From a virus, in the IMG/VR virus record IMGVR_UViG_3300042451_000713, positions 1 through 36,192 of that record: a stretch of DNA of 36,192 nt; one strand, 5' to 3'. The notes beneath the pieces were generated by a model that was not told where the DNA came from, did not search any database, and was given only the letters and a program-made list of their open reading frames with translations. Within the stretch, counting starts at the first letter, position 1. Every line of letters starts with the position of its first letter. Shown here piece after piece: positions 1-6,704 of this stretch. The translations under genes were made by a program, and so were the position numbers.

Positions 1-120
1 CGGCTGACCAAGGCCATTGATTTGACTATCATCGACCTTGATGAACGCCACGAAAGACAAGACCTTCGGGCTTGGGAGTTTGCTGAACTTCTACGAAAGG
101 CCAAGGGGGTGCAGTCGTGA
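1..120 (+). CDS. Coiled-coil protein, 3' part (same gene as 35643-35915)
   Basis: This is the last 39 codons plus stop of the 90-aa coiled-coil gene found complete at 35643-35915; the 5' part is cut off by the window edge. The reading frame enters at Arg-Leu-Thr-Lys of the coiled coil and ends at TGA 118-120. The stop overlaps the GTG start of the next gene (GTGA), indicating translational coupling. Function unknown. Confidence 0.85.
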   Translation, partial: RLTKAIDLTIIDLDERHERQDLRAWEFAELLRKAKGVQS

Positions 121-397
121 GCGAACCGAAGCGATACAACGAGGAGATGGTCAACATCTCCAATGGCGACCCTTGCGGTGAAATCGAATTCGATTATTCG
201 GCAAGTATGGTCGAAGCATTTGAAGGTCGATGGGTAGCGTGGGAGGACTACGCCGAACTCAAGGCCGAAGCCGAGCGGTATCGTCTGGCAAGCCTCCGTG
301 TCGATGTGAGTGAACTACACGCACAGTTCAACCGAGCATTGTTCGATGATACTATTGCCGAGAACGCCCGCCTCAAGGCCGAGGTCGAGCGGCTGAC
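1..397. repeat. Left copy of 397-bp terminal direct repeat
   Basis: Bases 1-397 are identical to 35796-36192. This is most simply the overlap of a circular or circularly permuted phage genome, giving a unit of about 35,795 bp. The last base of the overlap coincides with the end of an internal 38-bp repeat (360-397, also 35766-35803), so an assembler may have stopped there. Genes in this stretch are therefore the same genes as those at the right end. Confidence 0.95.
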
Positions 398-548
398 TGC
401 TGTCTTTGTCCCCGAAAACTTAATTCTCCGCGCCGACGTCGAGCGGCTGACCAAGGCCGGGGATGCCGTCTGCGAGTCTCCTTATCTTTTGGAAACTGAC
501 CCTGCCGTTATTTCCTGGCGAGCCGCCACGGAGGGCAACAAGTCATGA
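117..548 (+). CDS. Coiled-coil protein of unknown function, GTG start
   Basis: The product has 143 residues and no recognised family. The N-terminal half (about 1-50) is mixed and rich in acidic and aromatic residues. The rest contains repeated heptad-like units, with ENARLKAEVERLT near residues 82-94 and a second copy, ADVERLTK, near 105-112, so a parallel coiled coil is likely. The GTG at 117 overlaps the stop of the preceding coiled-coil gene and the TGA at 546-548 overlaps the next ATG at 545, so all three are probably translated as one unit. A 38-bp stretch (360-397) is identical to DNA in the neighbouring coiled-coil gene, suggesting internal duplication or gene conversion. The first two thirds are repeated at the right end of the window. 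Confidence 0.75.
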   Translation: MSEPKRYNEEMVNISNGDPCGEIEFDYSASMVEAFEGRWVAWEDYAELKAEAERYRLASLRVDVSELHAQFNRALFDDTIAENARLKAEVERLTAVFVPENLILRADVERLTKAGDAVCESPYLLETDPAVISWRAATEGNKS

Positions 549-853
549 AAGCTTCACGCATGGCTTACCGCCGGAAGACCGACCCGGTGCTTTCCGCCGT
601 CATCGCAGAAATCAACAAGTCCGCCGTCAAGCCTGACCCCGGCTTCTTCAAGCGAGACGACTGGGCCAAGCGCTGGAACATGACGAATAGCCAGGCCCGC
701 ATCTACATCGAGCGGGCATTGGAAACCGGAATCCTCATCACGCGCCGTTTCCGCGTCATCACCAACGGAAGACTCCGCCTCCTTGACCACTTCGGCCCTC
801 CTGACCAGGCGAAAATGAAAAAGCCTTGTCGCGCCAGAAAAAGGCGACATTGA
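545..853 (+). CDS. Small winged-helix-like DNA-binding protein
   Basis: A 102-aa basic protein. Residues about 37-75 (FKRDDWAKRWNMTNSQARIY followed by a helix and a beta-hairpin-like ITRRFRV stretch) read as a helix-turn-helix with a wing. The C-terminus is strongly basic (Lys/Arg-rich). The ATG at 545 overlaps the previous stop; an alternative in-frame ATG lies at 563. It sits directly upstream of the replicative helicase and may act as an accessory replication or transcription factor. That role is inferred only from position and the HTH-like pattern. Confidence 0.7.
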   Translation: MKASRMAYRRKTDPVLSAVIAEINKSAVKPDPGFFKRDDWAKRWNMTNSQARIYIERALETGILITRRFRVITNGRLRLLDHFGPPDQAKMKKPCRARKRRH

Positions 854-882
854 GTTCCAGCTCCCAACTTTCCCATCAACCC

Positions 883-2205
883 ATGCCCAACAATAACCAC
901 GCAGACATCGAGAGATTCCTCCTCGGTGGACTGCTCAGGGACTCGCTCCCATTTCCACCGGGACTCCTCCCCTCGGACTTCCACGAACCAAACCATCAGG
1001 ACATCGCCGCGGCCATCGTGACGCTCGCGGAGGAGGGAATCTCCGCCGACGAACTCACGGTGACCATGCGCCTACGAGAGCGCAAGTCCCCGGTTGAAGC
1101 TTTCTATGTTTCGGGCCTGACCAGCGCCATCGGCAACTCGATTGTCAATCCGGCCTGGGCCGACGAGGTCAAGCGACAGTCAGTCCTGCGTCACATCCAC
1201 GCGGTGACCAAGAAGACCGCGGAACTCGCCGCTGACCCGGCGGCTGACCCGGACGCGCTCCTTGCCTACACGGAAGGTTCCCTGAAGGCAGTCCAAGGAC
1301 GCGCACAAGGCTCTGCAACCCCGGTCAAGATGGACGCGGAAAGCCTCCTCGCCTTCGACCGCTCCAACGACCCCAATACGGTACTGGGCAATCGCTGGCT
1401 GTGCAAGGGAGGGTCGGCGCTCATCGTCTCCCAGGCCGGGGTCGGCAAGTCATCCCTGATGATGCAGGCCGCGGTGAACTGGGCAGTCGGCGGGCGAAAG
1501 GACTTCTTCGGAATCAAAGCCAAGCGACCCCTCCGTATCGTGATTGTCCAAGCGGAGAACGACTTCGGGGACGTCGCCGAAGCCTATCAGGATGTCGTGG
1601 CCGGAGCTGACCTATGGCCGGACGAGAAGTTCACGCTGAATGAAAACCTGGCTATCTTCCGCGACTCCCAGTCCGTCGGTGACGCGTTCCCTGGAATGCT
1701 CCGACAGCTCATCACGACCCATCGCGCCGACCTGGTCTTCGTTGACCCTTTGCTTTCCTTCGCCGGGATTGACATCGCCGACCAAGCGCAAGCTTCCCAG
1801 TTCCTTCGGCACGACCTGAACCGGGTCTTGGTGGACACTCAAGCCGTCCTCATCGCCATGCACCACACGACCAAACCGCGAGCCGCCAAAGACAAGGAGG
1901 GTCAGACGGTCGCCGACCTGGCCTACTCCGGCGCGGGAAGCTCCGAGTTCGTCAACTACTTCCGTGAGGTCGCCGTCCTCGTTCGCCAGCAGGGTGAAGA
2001 GCCAATCTTCAAGTTCGGCCTGACCAAGCGCCGCGGGCGAGCGGGCCTAAAGGACTTCGCCGGGGACTTCGCCGGGGAAATCTCCATCCGTCACTCCCGA
2101 AAGAAGGGCGAAATTCGCTGGGAGTACGCTTTCCCAGGGGAGGGTCAGCCTGGCGAACCGGAGAAAGAGCCGCCAAGGGCCAAACCGAGGGAAAGAACCT
2201 GGTGA
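883..2205 (+). CDS. Replicative helicase, DnaB-N plus RepA-like AAA ATPase
   Basis: A 440-aa protein. Residues about 5-85 resemble the helical DnaB N-terminal domain (ERFLLGGLL, then a region with SADELTVTMRLRE). The core is a RecA-fold ATPase of the RepA/AAA_25 type: Walker A GVGKSS with Lys189, Walker B LVFVDP with Asp288, and a conserved His-His-Thr (327-329) of the MHHTTKP motif. The family forms hexameric rings that unwind DNA at phage or plasmid origins. No polymerase or separate primase is visible, so host enzymes are probably recruited. I prefer the ATG at 883 because its leader is A/C-rich like other starts here. An upstream in-frame ATG at 826 would overlap the previous gene and add 19 low-complexity residues. 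Confidence 0.88.
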   Translation: MPNNNHADIERFLLGGLLRDSLPFPPGLLPSDFHEPNHQDIAAAIVTLAEEGISADELTVTMRLRERKSPVEAFYVSGLTSAIGNSIVNPAWADEVKRQSVLRHIHAVTKKTAELAADPAADPDALLAYTEGSLKAVQGRAQGSATPVKMDAESLLAFDRSNDPNTVLGNRWLCKGGSALIVSQAGVGKSSLMMQAAVNWAVGGRKDFFGIKAKRPLRIVIVQAENDFGDVAEAYQDVVAGADLWPDEKFTLNENLAIFRDSQSVGDAFPGMLRQLITTHRADLVFVDPLLSFAGIDIADQAQASQFLRHDLNRVLVDTQAVLIAMHHTTKPRAAKDKEGQTVADLAYSGAGSSEFVNYFREVAVLVRQQGEEPIFKFGLTKRRGRAGLKDFAGDFAGEISIRHSRKKGEIRWEYAFPGEGQPGEPEKEPPRAKPRERTW

Positions 2206-2215
2206 CAGATTTTTT

Positions 2216-2285
2216 CAGAAAACTTCTTGTCGCGTCCCGAATCGTGACCCAGGGTTCAACTGTTCCACCAAACCAAACTCCACAA
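2216..2285 (+). promoter_or_regulatory. Early leader element P1 (17-bp box class)
   Basis: First of four related upstream elements. A TCAGAAA box and a TTGTC box span 2216-2231 (17 bp counting base 2215). They are followed by GTGACCCAGGGTT (2244-2256) and an A/C leader GTTCCACCAAACCAAACTCC, and the ATG lies 55 bp after TTGTC. The same layout occurs at 24487, 26421 and 29241. It probably marks a phage promoter or activator site, but no standard -10/-35 pair is clear. Confidence 0.6.
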
Positions 2286-2759
2286 ATGACCTCCAACGAA
2301 ATCCCCTCCAGCCTCTACGAACGCGTCGCCTCCGCTTACGCTTCCTGCGGCGAGTTCAACCTCAAGTCCAACGACTACTCCGGAAACCGCGTCTCCGGCT
2401 TCAAAGTCACCCGCACTTACGACCTGGGCCGCGAGCCTGTCGAAATCGTCCGCCTTTCCGAAAACGAATACCTCGTCATCGACCAGCCTCGCAACTTCAA
2501 GGACTACTTCTCCTGTGGCGGCTCCAGCGCCTGGGGTCGTGATGGCGCGGCTACCGCCGAAAAGCTCCGCAAGTTCTACGCCTCCCATCACCTCCACGTC
2601 AAGGCCGACGGAACCATGACCCTTGAGCTTCAAACCTGGACTGGCGGTCGATTCCACCGGGATGCCGAGAAGTCCCAGAAACAGCTCGCCAAGTACGTCA
2701 AGGCTCACCTCGCCCGAAAGACCCCTCTGCCTCACCTCAACGCCATCACCCTGGCCTGA
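2286..2759 (+). CDS. Unknown protein expressed from element P1
   Basis: A 157-aa soluble protein of no family I recognise. It has a mixed alpha/beta look, with a central stretch NEYLVIDQPRNFKDYFSCGG and a C-terminal basic helix (residues about 125-150, KSQKQLAKYVKAHLARK). The start is set at ATG 2286 because it directly follows the conserved leader element. An in-frame ATG at 2202 would translate the regulatory element itself and is unlikely. It is the first gene after the helicase and opens a short run of small genes. Confidence 0.7.
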   Translation: MTSNEIPSSLYERVASAYASCGEFNLKSNDYSGNRVSGFKVTRTYDLGREPVEIVRLSENEYLVIDQPRNFKDYFSCGGSSAWGRDGAATAEKLRKFYASHHLHVKADGTMTLELQTWTGGRFHRDAEKSQKQLAKYVKAHLARKTPLPHLNAITLA

Positions 2760-2781
2760 CCACCCCTCGCCACAAACGACC

Positions 2782-3018
2782 ATGACTCCCCAAGAAATTC
2801 AAATCCTCGCCATCCTTCGCTCCTACATCACGGAATGGGGTACGAAGCCTACCGCGGTCGAGCTTGCCGGGTACGAGACACCCGATGGCGTATCTCACCC
2901 GGCGCTACGGACTGTCATGTCCACGGCTCAGACCATGCGAAGCCTCCATCGCCGCGGCCTCGTCTCAAGGTGGGAAACTACTTTCGGCTTTATCTACGCT
3001 CCCAGCGAAATCGCATAA
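2782..3018 (+). CDS. Small helix-turn-helix-like protein
   Basis: A 78-aa protein starting at ATG 2782 after a C/A-rich leader. It has an N-terminal helix (QEIQILAILRSYITEW), a TAVELAGY turn and a later recognition-helix-like segment ending SLHRRGLVSRW, the layout of MarR/LexA-type winged-helix N-termini. A role as a small regulator is a guess. A longer in-frame ATG at 2623 would overlap the previous gene by over 130 bases and is not favoured. Confidence 0.6.
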   Translation: MTPQEIQILAILRSYITEWGTKPTAVELAGYETPDGVSHPALRTVMSTAQTMRSLHRRGLVSRWETTFGFIYAPSEIA

Positions 3019-3022
3019 CCCG

Positions 3023-3487
3023 ATGAATGTCTTCTTTCTCGACCCCAACCCGGCCCGCGCCGCTCAAATGATGTGCGACAAGCATGTCGTCAAGATGACG
3101 CTCGAAACCGCTCAAATCCTGTCCACCATCGTGGGCGGGCCGTACAAGCCTACCCATCAGCACCATCCCTCCGTCCTCTGGGCCAAAGACAATACGGCCT
3201 GGGTTTGGGCGCATTTCATGGCACTCCTTGACGAGTACACCCTCCGGTACGGCCGGACTCACAAGTGCGCGGAGGTCGCCAGCTTCATCTCTCAAAGGCT
3301 CCCAGCAGGCTCCCTGCGCCCTTTCACTCCCCCTCCCCAGGTGATGCCCGAGGAGTACCACTCCAACGACCCTGTGGAGGCTTACAGGGAATACTACCGA
3401 CAGGACAAAGCCCGGTTCGCCCGGTGGGAGCGCGGTCGCCCTTCCCCGGCCTGGTTTGCCCCCTCCATGTCCGCCGCCAGACCGTAA
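3023..3487 (+). CDS. Conserved phage protein of the CDKHVVKM type
   Basis: A 154-aa protein whose N-terminus (FFLDPNPARAAQMMCDKHVV, then KMTLETAQILST) matches a conserved motif I know from many unrelated phages, where the protein is usually left uncharacterised. Conserved features are an Asp near residue 7, Cys-Asp-Lys-His near 18-21, and Tyr/Trp-rich segments (SVLWAKDNTAWVWAHF, then YRxYYRxDKARFARW). The last two look like nucleic-acid or nucleotide contacts, but no activity is established to my knowledge. ATG 3023 is four bases after the preceding stop. The frame upstream of it (from 2864) is a shadow of the preceding gene. Confidence 0.75.
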   Translation: MNVFFLDPNPARAAQMMCDKHVVKMTLETAQILSTIVGGPYKPTHQHHPSVLWAKDNTAWVWAHFMALLDEYTLRYGRTHKCAEVASFISQRLPAGSLRPFTPPPQVMPEEYHSNDPVEAYREYYRQDKARFARWERGRPSPAWFAPSMSAARP

Positions 3488-3503
3488 TTACCTAAAGGTA
3501 ATT
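3486..3503. promoter_or_regulatory. 18-bp AT-rich palindrome, operator-like
   Basis: AATTACCTAAAGGTAATT is an 8-bp perfect inverted repeat with a 2-bp centre, unusually AT-rich for this genome. It overlaps the last codon and stop of the preceding gene. A third half-site, TTACC, occurs at 3511-3515. This is the geometry of a dimeric repressor operator; the protein that would bind is unknown, though several small HTH proteins are encoded nearby. Confidence 0.5.
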
Positions 3504-3541
3504 GTAATGCTTACCTTCGCCTGACGGCTAGGTCGCATTAC
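3504..3541 (+). promoter_or_regulatory. Structured 38-nt stem-loop before gene 3556
   Basis: GTAATGC (3504-3510) pairs with GCATTAC (3535-3541). Inside it ACCT (3513-3516) pairs with AGGT (3530-3533), and GCC/GGC close a TGAC loop (3519-3528). The result is a three-segment hairpin immediately after the AT-rich palindrome and just upstream of the next ATG. There is no U-tract, so it is more likely an RNA control element or a second protein site than a terminator. Confidence 0.5.
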
Positions 3542-3555
3542 CCAAACCGACAACC

Positions 3556-3897
3556 ATGCCCAGGCATCCCAACCCGAAACTCCGTCTACTGCGCTTTTGG
3601 AAGCGGATGTGGAAGGACAACCCTACCCTCATGGAAGAAGCCCGCCAGCGAGCCGTCCAGTCCGCCCAAAATGCCTACCGGGAACGCAACCGAAGGGTCG
3701 CCAGCGCCGTATCAGCCTGGCCCGGGGAAATGACCAACGAACAGCTCAAGCTCCGGTGCTTGTCATGGGCGGCAGAATGGGACTTCAAGCCGAGGTCGTT
3801 CAAGACCAAGGTCGTCCGCCTGGGACTCATCACCTACGACCCGGCCCGCAAGCTTTGGATTAATCGGTGCTTGCCAAGCGAAACGGATACCCCTTGA
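3556..3897 (+). CDS. Small basic protein, HTH-like, unknown function
   Basis: A 113-aa, Arg/Trp-rich protein. The N-terminal 50 residues form basic helices (LRLLRFWKRMWKD). Residues about 57-95 (MTNEQLKLRCLSWAAEWDFK, then SFKTKVVRLGLI) could be a helix-turn-helix. It is preceded by the 18-bp palindrome and the complex hairpin, so it is probably regulated separately from the gene before it. No homologous family is recognised. Confidence 0.65.
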   Translation: MPRHPNPKLRLLRFWKRMWKDNPTLMEEARQRAVQSAQNAYRERNRRVASAVSAWPGEMTNEQLKLRCLSWAAEWDFKPRSFKTKVVRLGLITYDPARKLWINRCLPSETDTP

Positions 3898-3907
3898 ATG
3901 CGTCCGC

Positions 3908-4543
3908 TTGACTGACACGCGGACTCTATCTGCTGAGTATTCCAGATGGTGGCGAAAGCTCACTCCTGAGGAGCGCCGCGGCCTGATTGATTCCGGCGCG
4001 TTCCGCGCTGATGACCCGATGAACAATACGGCGGAGGACAGTCGCTCCACCATCAATGGAAATCACTTTGACTTCCAGCGTAACGAGGAGGAGTCGTTCA
4101 ACAGGGTCGTGGAACGCATTGGCTCGTTCAGCATGAACCGGGAAGCGCTCAACCCGACCATCAACCAGGTCGTGACCAATGAGGATGCCCAGGCTCCTGC
4201 CGACCCTCGCCTGGAACAGTTGGACCTCGCCTCTCTCCGTCTCCGGGCCACGCTCCACTTCCTGTTGGATGGTCTGGATGAGTCCACCGACCCGGCCATG
4301 CGCCTACACGCTGACATCATCCGTATCGTCGTCGGTGAAGGCAAACCTCCAAAGATGACAGTCCTCGCCCGGCGGCATAAGCTATCACGCGCGGCTATCT
4401 CCCTCCGGTGCCGGAAGCTCCTCCGGCGACTTGGTCTTGAGCCTTCGCGCTTTATGCGTCCGGAAGACGAGGTAAATAACATGAGAATCTCCTCAATCCT
4501 CCGGAATCTCCCGAAAAGCCAGGCCACCCCTCCACCCCGGTGA
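3908..4543 (+). CDS. HTH regulator with sigma-region-4-like C-terminus
   Basis: About 211 aa if the TTG at 3908 is used; the first in-frame ATG (4011) would give a shorter protein. The C-terminal part (about 145-185, KMTVLARRHKLSRAAISLRC followed by RKLLRRLGLEPSRF) is a clear helix-turn-helix of the sigma-region-4/ECF type. The central part (residues 95-140) is helical and acidic. It is the last gene before the late half, so it is a good candidate for a late-gene activator or alternative sigma-like factor. That role is inference. The unusual start codon lowers confidence in the 5' end only. Confidence 0.65.
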   Translation: MTDTRTLSAEYSRWWRKLTPEERRGLIDSGAFRADDPMNNTAEDSRSTINGNHFDFQRNEEESFNRVVERIGSFSMNREALNPTINQVVTNEDAQAPADPRLEQLDLASLRLRATLHFLLDGLDESTDPAMRLHADIIRIVVGEGKPPKMTVLARRHKLSRAAISLRCRKLLRRLGLEPSRFMRPEDEVNNMRISSILRNLPKSQATPPPR

Positions 4544-4646
4544 AGGAATCTTTTAAAAAGGTCGGGATTTCGGAAAGCCCAACCGCGTCCAGGTGAAATT
4601 TGTATCATTTTAGCCAAAAATCCAAACCCTAAACTCCATCCACGTC
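4544..4646. other. Intergenic region at the early/late boundary
   Basis: About 100 bases without a gene, more AT-rich than the surroundings (CTTTTAAAAAGG at 4550-4561 and TATCATTTTAGCC from 4602). It holds an imperfect hairpin GGGATTTCGGAAAGCCC. A late promoter, or the packaging start site expected upstream of the terminase genes in lambda-type phages, could lie here, but no diagnostic sequence is visible. Confidence 0.35.
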
Positions 4647-5303
4647 ATGAGCCAGAAAATCGAAATCAAAAGCATCGCCGTCGCGGCGCTGAAACCCTAT
4701 GAAAAGAACGCGCGGACGCACTCCGATGAGCAAGTCGAACAGCTCGCCAAGAGCATCGAGAAGTTTGGGTTTAATAATCCCATCCTCATCCGAGAAGATT
4801 TAACTGTCATCGCCGGGCATGGTCGCCTCGCCGCGGCCACGAAGCTTGGACTCGTCGAGGTTCCCACCATCACGCTCTCGCACCTGACCGCTGACCAGGC
4901 GCGGGCCTATGTGCTGGCCGACAATCAACTGGCGCTCAACTCCGACTGGGACAAAGAACTGCTCAAGGAGGAACTGCTCGCCATCCAAGAAGCCGGGGAG
5001 ATTGACCTGGCGCTCATCGGCTTCAACGAGAACGACTTGAAGTACCTCATCACCGATGTCGGCGACGTGGAACAGTCCTGGAACGGCAAGCCGCGCATGG
5101 ACACCATCAAGGAACGCGCCGGAGCTTACGAAACCTCCATCATCCGCCAGATTGTCCTCATCTACGGCGTGGAGGAATACAACTCCGTCATTGACGCGCT
5201 GTCTGACTACGCGGACAAGTTCGGCCTTGCCAACAACGCGGAGGTCATCAACCATCTTTTGGAATCCAATGGCTATCAGGTCAATATCCGCAACAATTCG
5301 TAA
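4647..5303 (+). CDS. ParB/sulfiredoxin-like domain protein
   Basis: A 218-aa protein. The N-terminal 90 residues are a ParB-type domain: a KPYEKNART start, the LAKSIEKFGF helix, NPILIRE, and the hallmark G-H-G-R (57-60) followed by LAAATKLG. In phages this domain is common as a stand-alone protein or fused to DNA methyltransferases; it can act as a CTPase, nuclease or nucleotidyl-transfer module. No methyltransferase is fused here; the C-terminal half is helical and acidic with no recognised domain. The gene overlaps the following dioxygenase gene by 35 bp, indicating coupled expression. Together they may act on DNA bases before packaging (inference). Confidence 0.85.
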   Translation: MSQKIEIKSIAVAALKPYEKNARTHSDEQVEQLAKSIEKFGFNNPILIREDLTVIAGHGRLAAATKLGLVEVPTITLSHLTADQARAYVLADNQLALNSDWDKELLKEELLAIQEAGEIDLALIGFNENDLKYLITDVGDVEQSWNGKPRMDTIKERAGAYETSIIRQIVLIYGVEEYNSVIDALSDYADKFGLANNAEVINHLLESNGYQVNIRNNS

Positions 5304-6090
5304 TCTCAATCCCAAGGACTTCAAGGAGCGCTCCGCGAAGCCGGAGGACTGCTCCACCTTGATTGATGAGGACACCATCGTGACCGTCGATGGTCGCATC
5401 GTCCTTGTCTACATCGCGAAGGTGGACGAGGACATGAAAGAGTTCGTGGATGCCCTGGGCCGGGTGAACTACCTGAAGAGCTACCGAAGCAACGGACTCC
5501 TCAGTACCGCCCGAATCTTCGGCTACGCGCCGCGCAACGCGGTTCGTAACCATCCATGCCGCGCCGCGACCCTATCCGCCGAACAGCCTACGGAGAGCCA
5601 GGTCGTCCAGATGTTCGCCGAGGTCGCCGCGAAGTATTACCGCCAGCACAATCCAGCGATGGCGGCGGAACACGACAGGCTCACCCTTGAGAATGTCCGG
5701 CCGGAGTACCGGATGGGGGACACGATGTTCACCAGCGGAATCATCAACCACAACAATCCTCTCCGCTATCACTTCGACTCCGGTAACTACAAGAACGTCT
5801 GGTCGGCCATGTTCGCGTTCAAGAAAGACATCGAGGGAGGCTACCTGGCGCTTCCGGAGCTGGACATGTGCCTGAAATGCACCAGCGGAAGTCTTACATT
5901 GTTTGACGGACAGTCGCTCATCCACGGAGTGACTCCCATCCGCAAGCTTTCCGAGAACGCGGTTCGCTACACAGTCGTCTTCTACAGTCTTAAGCAGATG
6001 TGGAACTGTGAGTTGCCGAAGGACGAGGTGTCGCGTATCCGGCAGATGCGCGCTGAAATCGAACTGAAGAAGCGAAACAAGAAATCCTGA
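5269..6090 (+). CDS. 2OG-Fe(II) dioxygenase, TET/JBP-like
   Basis: A 273-aa protein with a complete double-stranded beta-helix dioxygenase signature: His168-x-Asp170 (RYHFD) and His219 (LIHGVTP) as iron ligands, and Arg233 as the likely 2-oxoglutarate anchor. The order GG-YLALPE, then GSLTLFDGQ, then HGVTPI, then RYTVVFY matches what I know of the TET/JBP family, which hydroxylates the methyl group of 5-methylcytosine or thymine in DNA. A general protein hydroxylase of the same superfamily is the alternative. ATG 5269 lies inside the end of the ParB-domain gene; the frame is open further upstream but there it is only a shadow of that gene. The stop overlaps the small-terminase start. Placement directly before the terminase suggests action on DNA to be packaged. 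Confidence 0.78.
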   Translation: MAIRSISATIRNLNPKDFKERSAKPEDCSTLIDEDTIVTVDGRIVLVYIAKVDEDMKEFVDALGRVNYLKSYRSNGLLSTARIFGYAPRNAVRNHPCRAATLSAEQPTESQVVQMFAEVAAKYYRQHNPAMAAEHDRLTLENVRPEYRMGDTMFTSGIINHNNPLRYHFDSGNYKNVWSAMFAFKKDIEGGYLALPELDMCLKCTSGSLTLFDGQSLIHGVTPIRKLSENAVRYTVVFYSLKQMWNCELPKDEVSRIRQMRAEIELKKRNKKS

Positions 6091-6704
6091 TGGCGGTCAG
6101 CCAAAAGACGCTCGCCGAAAGGTGGGAGCTTTCGCCCGGCCGCATTTCCCAGCTAGTGTCCGAAGGGATGCCGCTGGACAGCATCGAGGAGGCGGAGAAG
6201 TGGAGGGCGCAAAGACACCTGACGACAGGCATCGCGCCGGGGGATTACAAGTTAGAACCCGGTTCACAAGCGCCAGGTGAAGGTGAAGACGCGCAGGAAG
6301 CGGAAGACAAAGCTCCGCCGACAGTCCTTGAGACATTCGACTCCATCGTCGAGCGCCAGCGCATCCTCGTCCAGATTTCCCGCAATCAATACATCAAAGC
6401 GGTCAAGTCCGGCTCTCCTCAACAGTCCCGGCTCTACGCCTCCTACGACAAGACCGTCAACACGCTCACGAAGCTGAAGGCGGAGGCGGACAGGCTCGCC
6501 CTGATGAACCGGGAGTATATCCGCGCGTCCGATGCCAAGGAAGCGATGCGAGTCTTGGCGAGCGAGTTCGTGAACCGATTGGACAAGCTTGCGCTGGATG
6601 TCGCCGAGGCATGCAACCCGGAGAACCCGGCGAAGGCAGTCAAAGCGCTGGAAGCCTGGTCGCTCCGCGTGAGAACGGAACTCTCCAAGGATGGACAAAG
6701 TTGA
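6090..6704 (+). CDS. Terminase small subunit, Nu1-like
   Basis: A 204-aa protein. The N-terminus (residues 4-30, QKTLAERWELSPGRISQLVS followed by GMP) is the winged-helix DNA-recognition motif of lambda Nu1-type small terminases. A flexible acidic linker (about 50-75) follows, then helices rich in Lys/Glu that would oligomerise and contact the large subunit. The gene starts inside the stop of the dioxygenase gene (TGATG) and overlaps the large-terminase start by 14 bp, the standard order for a cos-type packaging cassette. Confidence 0.85.
   Translation: MAVSQKTLAERWELSPGRISQLVSEGMPLDSIEEAEKWRAQRHLTTGIAPGDYKLEPGSQAPGEGEDAQEAEDKAPPTVLETFDSIVERQRILVQISRNQYIKAVKSGSPQQSRLYASYDKTVNTLTKLKAEADRLALMNREYIRASDAKEAMRVLASEFVNRLDKLALDVAEACNPENPAKAVKALEAWSLRVRTELSKDGQS

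Noticed and set aside
4544-4646. cos site upstream of the terminase genes
   Set aside because: A cos site is expected for a gpA-type terminase, but no palindromic nick site or terminase-binding repeats can be identified, so only the intergenic region is reported.
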